Below, in pieces: positions 42,969 to 52,613 of a DNA stretch of 64,000 bases. The first letter of the stretch is position 1; every line of letters begins with the position of its first letter. Both the position numbers and the translations under genes were made by a program. This stretch comes from DATDPM01 sp041498815. Its GTDB lineage: Bacteria; Pseudomonadota; Alphaproteobacteria; DATDPM01. Below the pieces are notes generated by a model, which had not been told where the DNA came from, searched no databases, and was given only the letters and a program-made list of their open reading frames with translations. The stretch is taken from assembly GCA_041498815.1 (NCBI GenBank), contig JBGQJC010000008.1, positions 5,302-69,301 of the forward strand, read 5' to 3'.

Positions 42969-45440
42969 CTAAGCGGCTTCGGTCACGAGTTCGCGCAGGC
43001 GCCGCGCCAGTTCGTCCTTGCGGAACGGCTTTCCGATCAGATTGACGGTACGGTCGAAAGTGGTGTTCCGGCCCGTGACATCCTCGGCGTAACCGGACAT
43101 AAAAAGAATCTTGGCCTCCGGGAATAGGCTCTCGACCATCTTCGCCACGTCGATCCCACTCATACCTTTCGGCATGATGACATCGGTGAGCAGGAAATCG
43201 AGCCGGGCCAAGCCGCGGAGGGCGGCTTTTGCGGACGGGCCGTCGATCGCGGCGATAACCTGGTATCCGAGCGTGGTCAAATAGCGCACCGCCAGATCGC
43301 GCACGTCTGCGTCATCCTCCACCACCAAAACCACCTCGCCCTGGCCCTGGTAGGAGACGTGCGGGGCCGAAGTCTCGGCCTTTTTGATCTCGGCCACTTC
43401 CGCCTTCGGGAAGTAGAGATGGAAGGTCGTGCCCCGGCCCAACTCGCTCGTCACCCGGATGTGACCGCCGGATTGTTTTACGAAGCCGTAAACCATGCTG
43501 AGGCCGAGCCCGCTCCCCTTGCCGATCTCTTTGGTCGTGAAGAAAGGCTCGAAGATTCGCTCCATGACGGCTTGGCTCATGCCCACTCCCGTGTCGGTCG
43601 CGGTCAGCCTGACGTAGGGCCCCGGCCTGATATCCGCATTCGGGCCGCGGGCTTCGTCGCCAAGCACAATATTGGCGGTTTCGACCTGAAGCCGGCCGCC
43701 GCATTCCATCGCGTCGCGCGCGTTGACTGCCAGATTGATCAACGCCGATTCCATTTGCGCCCGGTCGAGCGCGGCGGGCCACAGATCGGGGCTCAAAACC
43801 GCGCGGATTTCAATCGACTCTCCCAGGGTGCGCCGCAACAGCTGGACCGTGCCTTCAACCAGGCGGTTGAGATCGGTTGGCTCCGGCTGCAGCACCTGTT
43901 GCCGGGCGAACGCGACCAGATGAGCCACCAGTTCCGCCCCGCGTCTCGCCGATTTGAGGGCGGCCGCTAGCATCTCGCGCAACACCTTGTTGTCTTTAAC
44001 GCCATCCAGAATCATTTCCAGATTCATCTGAATGACCGTGAGAAGGTTGTTGAAGTCGTGGGCGATGCCCCCGGTCAATTGCCCGACGACCTCGAGCCGC
44101 TGCGCCTCGCGAATCCGTTCCTCCACCAGCCGCCGCTCGGTGACGTCGCGGGCATTGAAGACGATTGCCGCGACGCCCGGATCGTCCAGGAGGTTCCGCG
44201 CGACGGATTCGAGAATGCGCCACGAGCCATCGCTTCGCCGCAGGCGCAGAACGAGCGCATGGGTTTGCCCCGGCGAAACAGAGAGGCGTGCCAGGGTTTC
44301 GCGCGCATGCGACAGATCGTCGGGATGCACGAGGCCGATAAGATCCGTTCCCATAACGGCGGCGGGCTTTTGTCCGAGCACGCTTTCCAGAGACGGGCTT
44401 GCGAAGGTGACCCGTCCGCCGCCGTCGAACAGCAGAATCACGTCAAGCGCGTTTTCGATGAGGGCGCGGAAACGCCGCTCGCGCCGTTCCAGTACCTGCG
44501 CGGCTTGTTGGCGTTCGGAAAGCATGGAGGCGACCGCCAAGACCGAAAACACGGTCATGCCGAGGAACACCTGGACCAGCAGGACACGATCCGCCAACTC
44601 GTGGCCCGGGAGCGCCGCGATCGGGCCGTCGCCGGAGATCGTGCGCCATACGGCGATTCCGGAAATTGCCATGCCCGCCGCCGAAGCGCCGAAGACGCCG
44701 AAACGGTAGGCCGCCCAAAGCAGAACCGGAAACGCGAGGAACAGCGGGAAGAAACTAGGCTGGTAAAAGGCGAACTCGGCGATCGCCGCGGTAACCACCA
44801 GCACCGCCGCCCCTTCCGCCGCGCGCGCCCACGAAGCGGCGGCACGGAAATACGAGCCGGTTGCGGTCAGGAAAGCGGGCGCAATGATCAGCATGCCCAT
44901 GACATGGGCGATCCACCAGGTTCGCCACACCGCATCGAAAGCGGCGCCGGTGAAGAGAGCCAAGAGGCTGGCCGCGATCGTGGCGCCGAGCGCCGGGGCG
45001 ACTATCCCGGCCAGCGATACGAAGCGCACGCTTTGGCCGAGATCGGCCAAAGTGACGGCGGGCCCGATGAAGCGCCTGACCAACGCCGCGCCGACGACAA
45101 CCTCAATCATATCGATCGCGGGCAGCCCAAACATGCGGATCAGGCTTTGACCCTCGGAGAGATCGACCGCCGCCTGGGCAACTAGCGCGATGACAACGAA
45201 AAGGGTCCAGCGTCGCGGGTTGCTACGCAAAAGGACCGCAATCAGAAGGGCGTTTGGAGGCCAGAAGGCGGCGACATTCCCCGCCTCCTCGCTGAGCATG
45301 TCCCCGCCCCATGCGGCCGCGAATATTCCGAGGAACAGCAAGCCGCACGGAACGAGCAGCGAGCGCCAAATCCCTCGCTCGGCGTCCGCCGCGGGAAGCT
45401 CCGCCGCGCCGCCGTTCTGCGGCATCGCGGTCAGAAACAT
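42969..45440 (-). CDS. Hybrid sensor histidine kinase (MASE1-like - PAS - HisKA - HATPase - receiver)
   Basis: An 823-residue membrane kinase. Residues 20 to 310 hold about eight hydrophobic helices resembling a MASE1 sensor; then a PAS domain (FRALIENALDVILLFDGGGR), the phospho-acceptor His in GGIAHDFNNLLTVIQ, and the ATPase domain (NLAVNARDAM, DTGVGMS, GKGSGLGLSMVYGFVKQSGG). The C-terminal receiver has Asp in FLLTDVIMPKGMSG and Lys in LIGKPFR. GGAGG lies before the ATG. The receiver suggests a phosphorelay. Stimulus unknown; the nearest gene downstream is the orphan pqqA. Confidence 0.9.
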   Translation of the reverse strand: MFLTAMPQNGGAAELPAADAERGIWRSLLVPCGLLFLGIFAAAWGGDMLSEEAGNVAAFWPPNALLIAVLLRSNPRRWTLFVVIALVAQAAVDLSEGQSLIRMFGLPAIDMIEVVVGAALVRRFIGPAVTLADLGQSVRFVSLAGIVAPALGATIAASLLALFTGAAFDAVWRTWWIAHVMGMLIIAPAFLTATGSYFRAAASWARAAEGAAVLVVTAAIAEFAFYQPSFFPLFLAFPVLLWAAYRFGVFGASAAGMAISGIAVWRTISGDGPIAALPGHELADRVLLVQVFLGMTVFSVLAVASMLSERQQAAQVLERRERRFRALIENALDVILLFDGGGRVTFASPSLESVLGQKPAAVMGTDLIGLVHPDDLSHARETLARLSVSPGQTHALVLRLRRSDGSWRILESVARNLLDDPGVAAIVFNARDVTERRLVEERIREAQRLEVVGQLTGGIAHDFNNLLTVIQMNLEMILDGVKDNKVLREMLAAALKSARRGAELVAHLVAFARQQVLQPEPTDLNRLVEGTVQLLRRTLGESIEIRAVLSPDLWPAALDRAQMESALINLAVNARDAMECGGRLQVETANIVLGDEARGPNADIRPGPYVRLTATDTGVGMSQAVMERIFEPFFTTKEIGKGSGLGLSMVYGFVKQSGGHIRVTSELGRGTTFHLYFPKAEVAEIKKAETSAPHVSYQGQGEVVLVVEDDADVRDLAVRYLTTLGYQVIAAIDGPSAKAALRGLARLDFLLTDVIMPKGMSGIDVAKMVESLFPEAKILFMSGYAEDVTGRNTTFDRTVNLIGKPFRKDELARRLRELVTEAA

Positions 45441-45505
45441 GGCGCCTCCTGCCGCCGACGCCGCCCCAAACGCGTCATGGACCGGTCAAACCGCCGCGAC
45501 ATGCG

Positions 45506-47203
45506 TCACATTGCCTGCGGCTGAAACAGGAAATCTTCCCATTTGTATTTGTGAATGTGCATCGGCACCTCGGCGAGCGGTCCAACCCGGTCGCCGGCGA
45601 CATAGCGCACGCCCGCGGCAACCGCCGCCATGACCATGCTGGTGGTCTGCACGCCGTGGAGGAAGGCCCAAAGCCTGTGGCGGTTCGCCTCGATAACGAA
45701 TTGATTGATGCGGGCGATCGCCTCCGCTTCGGGCATCGGTTCGCGCCGCAAATCGGTGCCGATGGCGTGCAGACCGGTATCGATGAAATTCGCGGGCGTC
45801 TTGCCCCGCAAGGCGGTGTTCGCCAACACCGCGCTGCAGAACGGCTTGAGGGAGTTGACGAGTTCCGACAACCGGCTTTGCGGAACGCCGTCCGGCAGAT
45901 TCACGAGCTCGATCACCAGGTATTTCCGCATGCGCTCGGGCAAGCGCTGCGCGATTTCGATGTACACCTCACGATACTTAAGCGTGGCTATGGTTTCGAA
46001 CTGGACGGAGACCGCCATGAAAATTTGAAAGCGGTTGCGCTGCAGCTCGTCCAGCATGCACAGCGCAGCTTTGAAGGTTTCAAGATCGAGGCGCGCGACC
46101 GCATAGGAATCGGACCGGTCGTCCAGGACCGCATAGCCGTAGCGCCGCCCGAATCCGGGAAAGAGGCGCATGGGAACGCAGTAATAGGTGGATAGAAGCT
46201 TGTTGGCGACGTCCCATACCGGCCGGTAAACATAGGTCATCAAGGCGTTGTCGCGCTCGGCATCCCCGAAAGAGGGTAAATCGTCGACGATCCCCCATAG
46301 ATCCGTGTCGTCGTGCACAGCCGTCGGCCCCGGCCGCCGCCGCACCGCAGGGGCCTCGAGAGGGCGCGTCGGCAGATTGGGGGGCATCACATAAGGAGCA
46401 GGCGTCGGATTCCCGCCGGCGGCTTTTGCAACGCGCGCCGAATTTTTGACATGCGCCGGGCGTTGCGGCGGCACGTCGGGCCCGGGCCGAGACGTGCCGG
46501 CAGGCACGGCCGCCCGCGCAGCAACCGCCCCGTCGGCGCCGTCACCCTTGATCGCGCGCGGCGCGGGCGCGCCGGCGGTCGATGGAGTCTTTGCGGGTTC
46601 GGGGCTTGGCTTCCCGGGCGTGGCTTCGACCTTATCGGCCCGGCTTGCGAGATCGTTCAACAGATTCGGAATCGAGATGTCTTCGAAGACAAGCTGGTCA
46701 TTCACCCTTCCGACCGCGGTCTTGACGGAAATCGCCCCGGTTTCCGGGGTTCCCAGGAAATAGGCGCATATGTCGTCGGCAATCTTGGCGCATTTCAGAC
46801 GAGCGGCATCGGTAGACATCGTCGCAAAGACGATCAGGTAGTCGCTTTCCGAATACCGCACATGGACGTCGAGCGCCGTCATGTGCTCGTGAATGATTTT
46901 CTCCGCGGCCGAATGCACTTTGTCTTTCATTTTTGGCCAGCGTGCTCCCATCCGCTCCTGAAGCTTGTCGAGACCGATGATGTTGATCTGACCGTAGGGA
47001 AGCGTGCCTTTCTTGGCGACGAGCTCTTGCAGCCTCTTGCCGAAGCGATCGAACGCCGCCTGATTGGGAATCGCATAAGAGCTAAGCGCAGCTTCCGGCG
47101 ATGCGGCGGCGCTGCGCCCGGCGCCGCTTTCCGGGGGCGAATCTCGTTCCTTGTCGGGCGCGCCGTAAAGCCAGCCCCGGATTCGCGAACCGAGCGATGC
47201 CAC
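45506..47203 (-). CDS. Degenerate GGDEF/EAL-like protein
   Basis: A 565-residue soluble protein in three parts. Residues 40-185 resemble a GGDEF fold (INIIGLDKLQERMG, VRYSESDYLIVFATMS) but the active motif is ESDYL-like, not GGDEF. Residues 190-300 are a Pro/Ala-rich linker. The C-terminal part resembles an EAL domain (TYVYRPVWDVANKLLSTYYC, RKYLVIELVNLPDGVPQSRL, FCSAVLANTAL) but lacks the EAL glutamate and other metal ligands. It probably neither makes nor breaks c-di-GMP; it could bind it or act through protein contacts. The domain calls are by pattern only. Sits directly upstream of the hybrid kinase on the same strand. Confidence 0.6.
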   Translation of the reverse strand: MASLGSRIRGWLYGAPDKERDSPPESGAGRSAAASPEAALSSYAIPNQAAFDRFGKRLQELVAKKGTLPYGQINIIGLDKLQERMGARWPKMKDKVHSAAEKIIHEHMTALDVHVRYSESDYLIVFATMSTDAARLKCAKIADDICAYFLGTPETGAISVKTAVGRVNDQLVFEDISIPNLLNDLASRADKVEATPGKPSPEPAKTPSTAGAPAPRAIKGDGADGAVAARAAVPAGTSRPGPDVPPQRPAHVKNSARVAKAAGGNPTPAPYVMPPNLPTRPLEAPAVRRRPGPTAVHDDTDLWGIVDDLPSFGDAERDNALMTYVYRPVWDVANKLLSTYYCVPMRLFPGFGRRYGYAVLDDRSDSYAVARLDLETFKAALCMLDELQRNRFQIFMAVSVQFETIATLKYREVYIEIAQRLPERMRKYLVIELVNLPDGVPQSRLSELVNSLKPFCSAVLANTALRGKTPANFIDTGLHAIGTDLRREPMPEAEAIARINQFVIEANRHRLWAFLHGVQTTSMVMAAVAAGVRYVAGDRVGPLAEVPMHIHKYKWEDFLFQPQAM

Positions 47204-47444
47204 GCCCTACCCCTCTTTCATCCGATTGGCGCGGAACGACATGCCGAAACCGATTCCCGCGGCGAGAAAAAGCGGACGCGATGCTATGATGGTGACCGCA
47301 CGGTTAATGATTCGCTAAATGGTTTGCGCGACAATTGAATCGCGTGCGGCAACGTCACCCTAAACTTTCGGATAGGATCGCCACAAGATTTGCAGCACGA
47401 TCTTCGCGCCGTGGACACGCCTGCGTTTTACGGAGCCGACGAAA

Positions 47445-47828
47445 TTGGCCGAAATTCTGATCGTTGATGACGACGATTTGGTGCGCCGCGCTTTACGCCA
47501 CGCGCTCGAAGCGGTCGGTCACACGGTGACCGAGGCCACGAACGGATTGGAGGCCCTGGCGGAACTCGCGCGGCACCGTCCGGCGCTTGTGGTCACCGAT
47601 ATCTTGATGCCGGAAAAGGAAGGGATCGGGACGATCATGGAAATCCGCCGTATTCACGGCGACCTCAAGATCATCGCCATTTCCGGCGGCGGCCGCACCG
47701 GTCAAGTCGAATTCCTGACCTACGCCCAACAGGTCGGTGCCGACCGCGTGATCAAGAAGCCCTTCTCCCGCGAGGAGCTGCTGGGCACGGTCACCGATCT
47801 GATCGGCCCCCGCCCCGACCAATCTTGA
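47445..47828 (+). CDS. Single-domain response regulator
   Basis: A 127-residue receiver: ILIVDDDDLVRR, phospho-acceptor Asp in LVVTDILMPEKEG, Ser in IIAISGGGR and Lys in RVIKKPFSREEL. The start appears to be TTG at 47445 with CGGAG about ten bases upstream; no in-frame ATG precedes the first beta strand. Similar to stand-alone receivers next to hybrid kinases. Confidence 0.85.
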   Translation: MAEILIVDDDDLVRRALRHALEAVGHTVTEATNGLEALAELARHRPALVVTDILMPEKEGIGTIMEIRRIHGDLKIIAISGGGRTGQVEFLTYAQQVGADRVIKKPFSREELLGTVTDLIGPRPDQS

Positions 47829-48238
47829 CCCCGGCCAAAAATCTTAGCCGTGTATCGTCCGCGACGATGACGTGCGCCGGTATTTGCCTGACCCATCGAA
47901 TACGTTCGTTCGAATGGTGCCGCTCACGCGGCGTAAATACATATCCGGGAATGCGACGACCGATGCCAGCGAATCGAAACCTCGGCTCATTCTCTTTTTT
48001 TTAACCAAAACAATTTCTAATTCATCTGCACGGGGGAGAAACGGCGGCGCTGCCGCCGACGTATTGCGGCCCATTTGGCCGGCACCGTGCAGAGCCCGAA
48101 GCGCAACCGCGCAATGCCGAACCGCTCCATGCGGCGGCCGCAAACGGTCCATCGGAATGTTTGCGGCCCAACATCGGCCATGGCGGACCGTTTCAAGAAT
48201 ACGGCGCCGGCGACCGCGAACCGCGGAGCGCCTGACAT
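47829..48238. other. Intergenic stretch without a supported gene
   Basis: No credible coding frame: a 45-codon frame from 47867 lacks a ribosome site and protein-like composition. There is a run of nine T at 47994-48002 and a CGGCGGC/GCCGCCG hairpin with a 3-nt loop at 48042-48058. The promoter of the following kinase operon is expected here but none was assigned. Confidence 0.5.
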
Positions 48239-49684
48239 ATGCCTATCGCCTTAAAATACGGTGTCGTATATGCGGTCGCGATCGGCCTGCTCGTGCTGTT
48301 GGCGCTGGTCGCGCATGACGGCACCGCCCGATTTAGGCAAGCGTCCGACGCCGCCGATCGCTCGCAAGAGCTGATTAACCAACTCGACGGTCTGCGCGGC
48401 GGTTTGATCGATATTGAAACCGGAAGCCGCGGTTTCGTCATTACCGGCGATCCCAAGTTTCTCGAGCCCTATCAAACCGCTCTTGCCGTGGTTCCCGGAC
48501 GCTTGGCTGCCATCGATGGCCTGATCGACCGAAACACGGTGCAAGGCCAGTACTTCGATGACCTTCGCGACATTGTCCGGCAGCGATTGGACCAGTCGGC
48601 CAAAACCATTGCGCTGCGTGGCAGCGCTGGTTTCGAAGCTGCGGCTGAAGCCGTCAAGAGCGGCGTCGGCAAGCGGCTCATGGACCAAATTCGCGACGCG
48701 ATCGCGACGATGATCGCGTCCGAAAGGGCTCATCTCGTTCAGCGCGACGCGCAAACCGTGGAGTCCTTCAATTACATTAAACGCGTTTCGATCTCCGGCG
48801 CAGGTGTTGTATCGGCGTTCATCCTCATCTGCGGCGGTCTTCTGGTGCGCGGCATGAATCGGCGAATCGGCCAACTTGTCGATGCCGCCGGCAAACTCGG
48901 CGCCGGCAAATTCGATCACAGACTCGTTGTGAAGGGGCAAGATGAAATCGCGGTTTTAGGTCGCGCCTTCAACCAAATGGCGGATCAGTTGCTGGAGCAT
49001 AAGGATGCTCTCGATTCCTTTGCCTATACCGTGGCCCACGACCTGCGTGCGCCGCTTCGCTCCATGCAGGGATTCTCCCAGGCCTTGATCGAGGATTGTG
49101 CGGAGCAACTGGATGATCAAGGCCGCGATTACGCCACTCGCGTGATCGCAGCCGCGAGGAAAATGGACGGGCTGATTCAAGATCTTCTTGCGTATAGCCG
49201 GATCGGGCGCACGCAGATGGACGTTCAGCGCGTGCCTCTCGATCGAGTCGTGAACGGCGCCTTGGCGTCGCTTGCCGCGATCATCGACGACACCGGCGCC
49301 GAGGTGCACGTCGAGCGGCCGTTGCCTTCCGTGCGCGCCTTCGGTCCGATGCTGGAACAGGTCGTCACGAACCTTGTGGGCAATGCGGTCAAATTCGCAA
49401 AGGCCGGCATGAAGGCCGACGTCCGGGTGTCGGCGGAGACACGGAACGGCGCAGTGCGCTTGTGGGTCGCGGACAACGGCATCGGCATCGAACCCGACCA
49501 CCATCAGCGCATCTTCAAGGTATTCGAGCGGCTACACGGCACCGAATCCTATCCCGGAACCGGCATCGGGCTCGCCATCGTCCGCAAAGGGATGGAACGC
49601 ATGGGCGGGCGCAGCGGCGTCGAATCTTCGCCGGGCCAAGGAAGCCGCTTTTGGATCGAACTGCCGCGGGGAGAAATATCATGA
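48239..49684 (+). CDS. Sensor histidine kinase (CHASE3-like - HAMP - HisKA - HATPase)
   Basis: A 481-residue membrane kinase: N-terminal helix, a periplasmic CHASE3-like four-helix domain (GLIDIETGSRGFVITGDPKF), second helix near 180-200, HAMP, then the His box TVAHDLRAPLRSMQGFS and the ATPase domain (NLVGNAVKFAK, DNGIGIEPDHHQRIFKVFER, GTGIGLAIVRKG). This His box and F-box are of the phytochrome-like class that partners Rcp1-type regulators, and exactly such a regulator overlaps its stop (ATGA). First of a three-gene signalling operon. Confidence 0.9.
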   Translation: MPIALKYGVVYAVAIGLLVLLALVAHDGTARFRQASDAADRSQELINQLDGLRGGLIDIETGSRGFVITGDPKFLEPYQTALAVVPGRLAAIDGLIDRNTVQGQYFDDLRDIVRQRLDQSAKTIALRGSAGFEAAAEAVKSGVGKRLMDQIRDAIATMIASERAHLVQRDAQTVESFNYIKRVSISGAGVVSAFILICGGLLVRGMNRRIGQLVDAAGKLGAGKFDHRLVVKGQDEIAVLGRAFNQMADQLLEHKDALDSFAYTVAHDLRAPLRSMQGFSQALIEDCAEQLDDQGRDYATRVIAAARKMDGLIQDLLAYSRIGRTQMDVQRVPLDRVVNGALASLAAIIDDTGAEVHVERPLPSVRAFGPMLEQVVTNLVGNAVKFAKAGMKADVRVSAETRNGAVRLWVADNGIGIEPDHHQRIFKVFERLHGTESYPGTGIGLAIVRKGMERMGGRSGVESSPGQGSRFWIELPRGEIS

Positions 49685-50133
49685 ATCCGGCCGACTGCAC
49701 CGTCCTGCTCGTTGAAGACAATCCCGACGATGTTTTATTGACCAACCGGGCGTTCAAACGCGCCAATCTCATCAACCCGATCCAGGTCGTGGACGACGGG
49801 GACCGGGCAGTCGCCTATCTTTCCGGCGCGCCGCCCTTCGACGACCGCGGCCGCTTTCCCCTTCCCGTTCTGATCTTGCTCGATCTCAAGCTTCCGCGCC
49901 GCTCGGGATTGGAGGTTCTGAAATGGCTGCGCGCCGTCCCCGGGTTGAGGCGGCTGCCCGTGGTGGTGCTGACCTCATCCGCCGATTCGGGCGATGTCAA
50001 CAATGCCTACGACATGGGTGCGAACTCGTATCTCGTGAAGCCGGTCGGGTTCGACGCGCTCTTCGACATGGTCAAGGTTTTGCAGCCCTATTGGCTCATC
50101 TTGAATCAGCAGCCGGCGGTTGTGGGGGCGTGA
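49681..50133 (+). CDS. Rcp1-type response regulator
   Basis: A 150-residue receiver of the Rcp1 class: LLVEDNPDDVLLTNRAFK, Asp in LILLDLKLPRRSGLEVL, VLTSSADSGDVNNAY and Lys in YLVKPVGFDAL. It has the longer loop (DRGRFPLPVL) typical of the class. The ATG overlaps the kinase stop, so kinase and regulator are almost certainly partners; the next gene begins 31 bp downstream. Confidence 0.92.
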   Translation: MNPADCTVLLVEDNPDDVLLTNRAFKRANLINPIQVVDDGDRAVAYLSGAPPFDDRGRFPLPVLILLDLKLPRRSGLEVLKWLRAVPGLRRLPVVVLTSSADSGDVNNAYDMGANSYLVKPVGFDALFDMVKVLQPYWLILNQQPAVVGA

Positions 50134-50164
50134 GCATGCCCTGGCCGGATTTGGGGAGGAACCC

Positions 50165-52087
50165 ATGCACGCGCTGCTGATCGACGATAATCCCGACGAC
50201 CGCGCCTTGGTGAAGCGCGAACTGGCGCATGCCTTCGATAAGGTCGAGGCGACGGATGTCTTTGACGCGGACGGGCTGAACAAATCGCTGATGCGCGGCG
50301 ATTTCGATCTGGTCGTCACGGACTATTGCCTTATGTGGACCGACGGACTCGAGGTCTTGAAGGCCGTGCGCCGGAAATATCCCCTGCATCCGGTCATCAT
50401 GTACACGGGAACGGGGAGCGAAGAGATCGCGGTCGCCGCCATGCAGGCGGGGCTCGACGAATACGTCGTGAAATCACCCGCCAACGTTGCCCAGATTCGG
50501 GTGGCGGCGGCCTCCGCGATGCAAAAAGCGGCACAGCGGCAGGCCTTGAAAGAGCAGGAAGACCGAACCCGAACAATCCTCGATATCATGGTGGACGCCA
50601 TCATCACCATCGACGAGCGCGGCCTCGTTCAATCCTTCAATCCCGGCGCCGAGCGCATGTTCGGATATGCCGCGGCCGAGGTGATCGGCGAGAACATAAA
50701 ACTCCTGATGCCGGAGCCCCATTTCAGCCAGCATGAACGCTACCTTGCCGATTATCTGAGGACCGGGGAGCGCAAGATCATCGGGATGCGGCGCGAGTTG
50801 GAAGGCCGCGCCAAGGACGGCCGTGTTTTCCCGCTCGAACTTGCCGTCGGCAAAGTGCGCCTCAGTTCGGGCAAGCGCCATTTCATCGGTTCGCTCCGCG
50901 ATTTGAGCGAACGCACGCGATTGGAGGAGCAGCTGCGCCGCAGCCAGAAGATGGACGCGCTCGGCCAGCTCACCGGGGGCATCGCCCACGATTTCAACAA
51001 TCTGCTTACCGTCATCCTCGGAAATCTCGAATTAGTTGGAGGTAAAGCCGGCGCGGACGCCGAATTGCGCCGCGCCGTCGAGATCGCCATGAGCGCGGCC
51101 GACCGGGCGGCAGCCTTGACCGGGCGGCTTCTTGGCTTTTCCCGGCGTCAGGTGCTGCAGCCCCAATCTCTCGATCTCGCAAGCGTGGTCAACGACATGT
51201 CCGAAATGCTCGCACGCACATTGGGCGAGAACGTCCGAGTGGAAACCGTATGCCCGGCGGACTTGTGGCATGTCATGGCCGACAAGCACGAAATTGAGAA
51301 TGCCGTCCTCAACCTCGCCATCAACGGCCGGGATGCGATGTCGCGCGGCGGTATGATCACGATCGAAACCCAGAACGTGCGCATCGACGCGGACTACGCA
51401 CGGGAGAATCCCGACGCCGTTGCCGGCGAACACGTGATGATTTCGGTCGCCGATACCGGAACCGGCATGCCGCCCGCGGTGTTGGCCCGCGCCTTCGAGC
51501 CGTTTTTCACGACCAAGGAAGTCGGCAAGGGGACGGGGCTTGGGCTCAGCATGGTGTACGGTTTTGCCCGCCAATCCTCGGGACATGTCAAAATAGAAAG
51601 CGAGATCGACAAGGGCACCACGGTCAAATTGTATCTTCCCCGCTGCGAGCTGGACCGGTCCCGCGCCGTGCCGGACACTGTAAGCACGGTGGCGAAGCGC
51701 AGCGGCGAGACCATTCTGGTGGTCGAGGATGACGAGCTCGTGCGCGGCACGGTGATTGCGCAACTGGAACGCCTGGGATACCGGGTGATGGCGGCCAAGG
51801 ACGGGCCATCGGCCCTGATTATCCTGAACGGCGGCACGCCGATCGACCTGTTATTCACCGATGTCGTGATGCCGGGCGGGATTAGCGGACGGGAGTTGGC
51901 CTGCGAGGCCGTCAGACTACGCCCGCGGCTCAAGGTCGTGTTCACCTCCGGTTACGACCAGATGCGCAGCAACAGCAAGGAACCCTTGGTCGAACGCGCC
52001 GATTTCCTGCCGAAGCCATTCAAGCAGCAGGAACTCGCGTGCAAAATCCGCGAGGCCTTAGGCGCCGCGGCCGGCGCCGCGGCATAG
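50165..52087 (+). CDS. Hybrid histidine kinase (receiver - PAS - HisKA - HATPase - receiver)
   Basis: A 640-residue soluble kinase with a receiver at each end. The first (LLIDDNPDDRALVKREL, Asp in LVVTDYCLMWTDG, Lys in YVVKS) is followed by a PAS domain (DAIITIDERGLVQSFNPGAERMF), the His box GGIAHDFNNLLTVILGN, ATPase (NLAINGRDAM, DTGTGMPP, GKGTGLGLSMVYGFARQ) and a last receiver (LVVEDDELVR, Asp in LLFTDVVMPGGISG, Lys in LPKPFKQ). GGGGAGGA before the ATG (MHALLIDDN) decides the start. The layout suggests the N-terminal receiver is an input and the C-terminal one an output of a relay. Confidence 0.92.
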   Translation: MHALLIDDNPDDRALVKRELAHAFDKVEATDVFDADGLNKSLMRGDFDLVVTDYCLMWTDGLEVLKAVRRKYPLHPVIMYTGTGSEEIAVAAMQAGLDEYVVKSPANVAQIRVAAASAMQKAAQRQALKEQEDRTRTILDIMVDAIITIDERGLVQSFNPGAERMFGYAAAEVIGENIKLLMPEPHFSQHERYLADYLRTGERKIIGMRRELEGRAKDGRVFPLELAVGKVRLSSGKRHFIGSLRDLSERTRLEEQLRRSQKMDALGQLTGGIAHDFNNLLTVILGNLELVGGKAGADAELRRAVEIAMSAADRAAALTGRLLGFSRRQVLQPQSLDLASVVNDMSEMLARTLGENVRVETVCPADLWHVMADKHEIENAVLNLAINGRDAMSRGGMITIETQNVRIDADYARENPDAVAGEHVMISVADTGTGMPPAVLARAFEPFFTTKEVGKGTGLGLSMVYGFARQSSGHVKIESEIDKGTTVKLYLPRCELDRSRAVPDTVSTVAKRSGETILVVEDDELVRGTVIAQLERLGYRVMAAKDGPSALIILNGGTPIDLLFTDVVMPGGISGRELACEAVRLRPRLKVVFTSGYDQMRSNSKEPLVERADFLPKPFKQQELACKIREALGAAAGAAA

Positions 52088-52140
52088 TAGGCGCGGTTGG
52101 GCTAAGCACTTCCCGGCGAGCGAATCCGGTCCAGCGCGCC

Positions 52141-52578
52141 CTATTCGACGGCAAAGACCTTCGGCACGCCGCCGGAAATCACGTAGATCGTGAGCGGAGC
52201 GGTCTTTTCCCCGGCCATTCCCGGTGAACCCGCCGGCATACCCGGTAAGGCAATGCCCTTGATCTCGGGCTTCTGCGCCAGCAACCGGTGGATGACGCCC
52301 ACCGGAACATGCCCTTCGACCACGTATCCGCCGATCAGCACGGTGTGACAGGCGGCAAGGGCATCGGGAACGCCGTATTTCGCCTTGACCGCGGCAAGGT
52401 CATCGGTGTCGACGACCGTGACCTGGAACCCGTTCTTTTTCAGATATTCCACGTAATTTGCGCAGCAGCCGCAGGCGGGGTCCTTGTAGACCGTGGCTTG
52501 CCGGGACTCGGCCGTAAACCCGTTGATCGGGGTCAGTGCCGCGACCAGAAGAATGAACGCCACAATAATTTTCTTCAT
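52141..52578 (-). CDS. DUF411 family secreted metal-related protein
   Basis: A 145-residue protein starting MKKIIVAFILL with AAGGAG six bases upstream. After the signal peptide comes the DUF411 signature VYKDPACGCCANYVEYLKKN, then AACHTVLIGGYVVEGHVPVG and a C-terminal block with GMPAGSPGM. CxCC, Cys-His and Met-rich elements suggest copper or another soft metal. The family often occurs with copper-resistance genes; here its neighbour is a ChrB-domain gene. Confidence 0.9.
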   Translation of the reverse strand: MKKIIVAFILLVAALTPINGFTAESRQATVYKDPACGCCANYVEYLKKNGFQVTVVDTDDLAAVKAKYGVPDALAACHTVLIGGYVVEGHVPVGVIHRLLAQKPEIKGIALPGMPAGSPGMAGEKTAPLTIYVISGGVPKVFAVE

Positions 52579-52613
52579 ATTGAACTCCTTCCGAATGCGA
52601 CGGAATTTTGGCG

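Noticed and set aside
47867..48004. 45-codon frame upstream of the CHASE3 kinase
   Set aside because: No ribosome site and an arginine-rich, non-conserved-looking translation; treated as chance.
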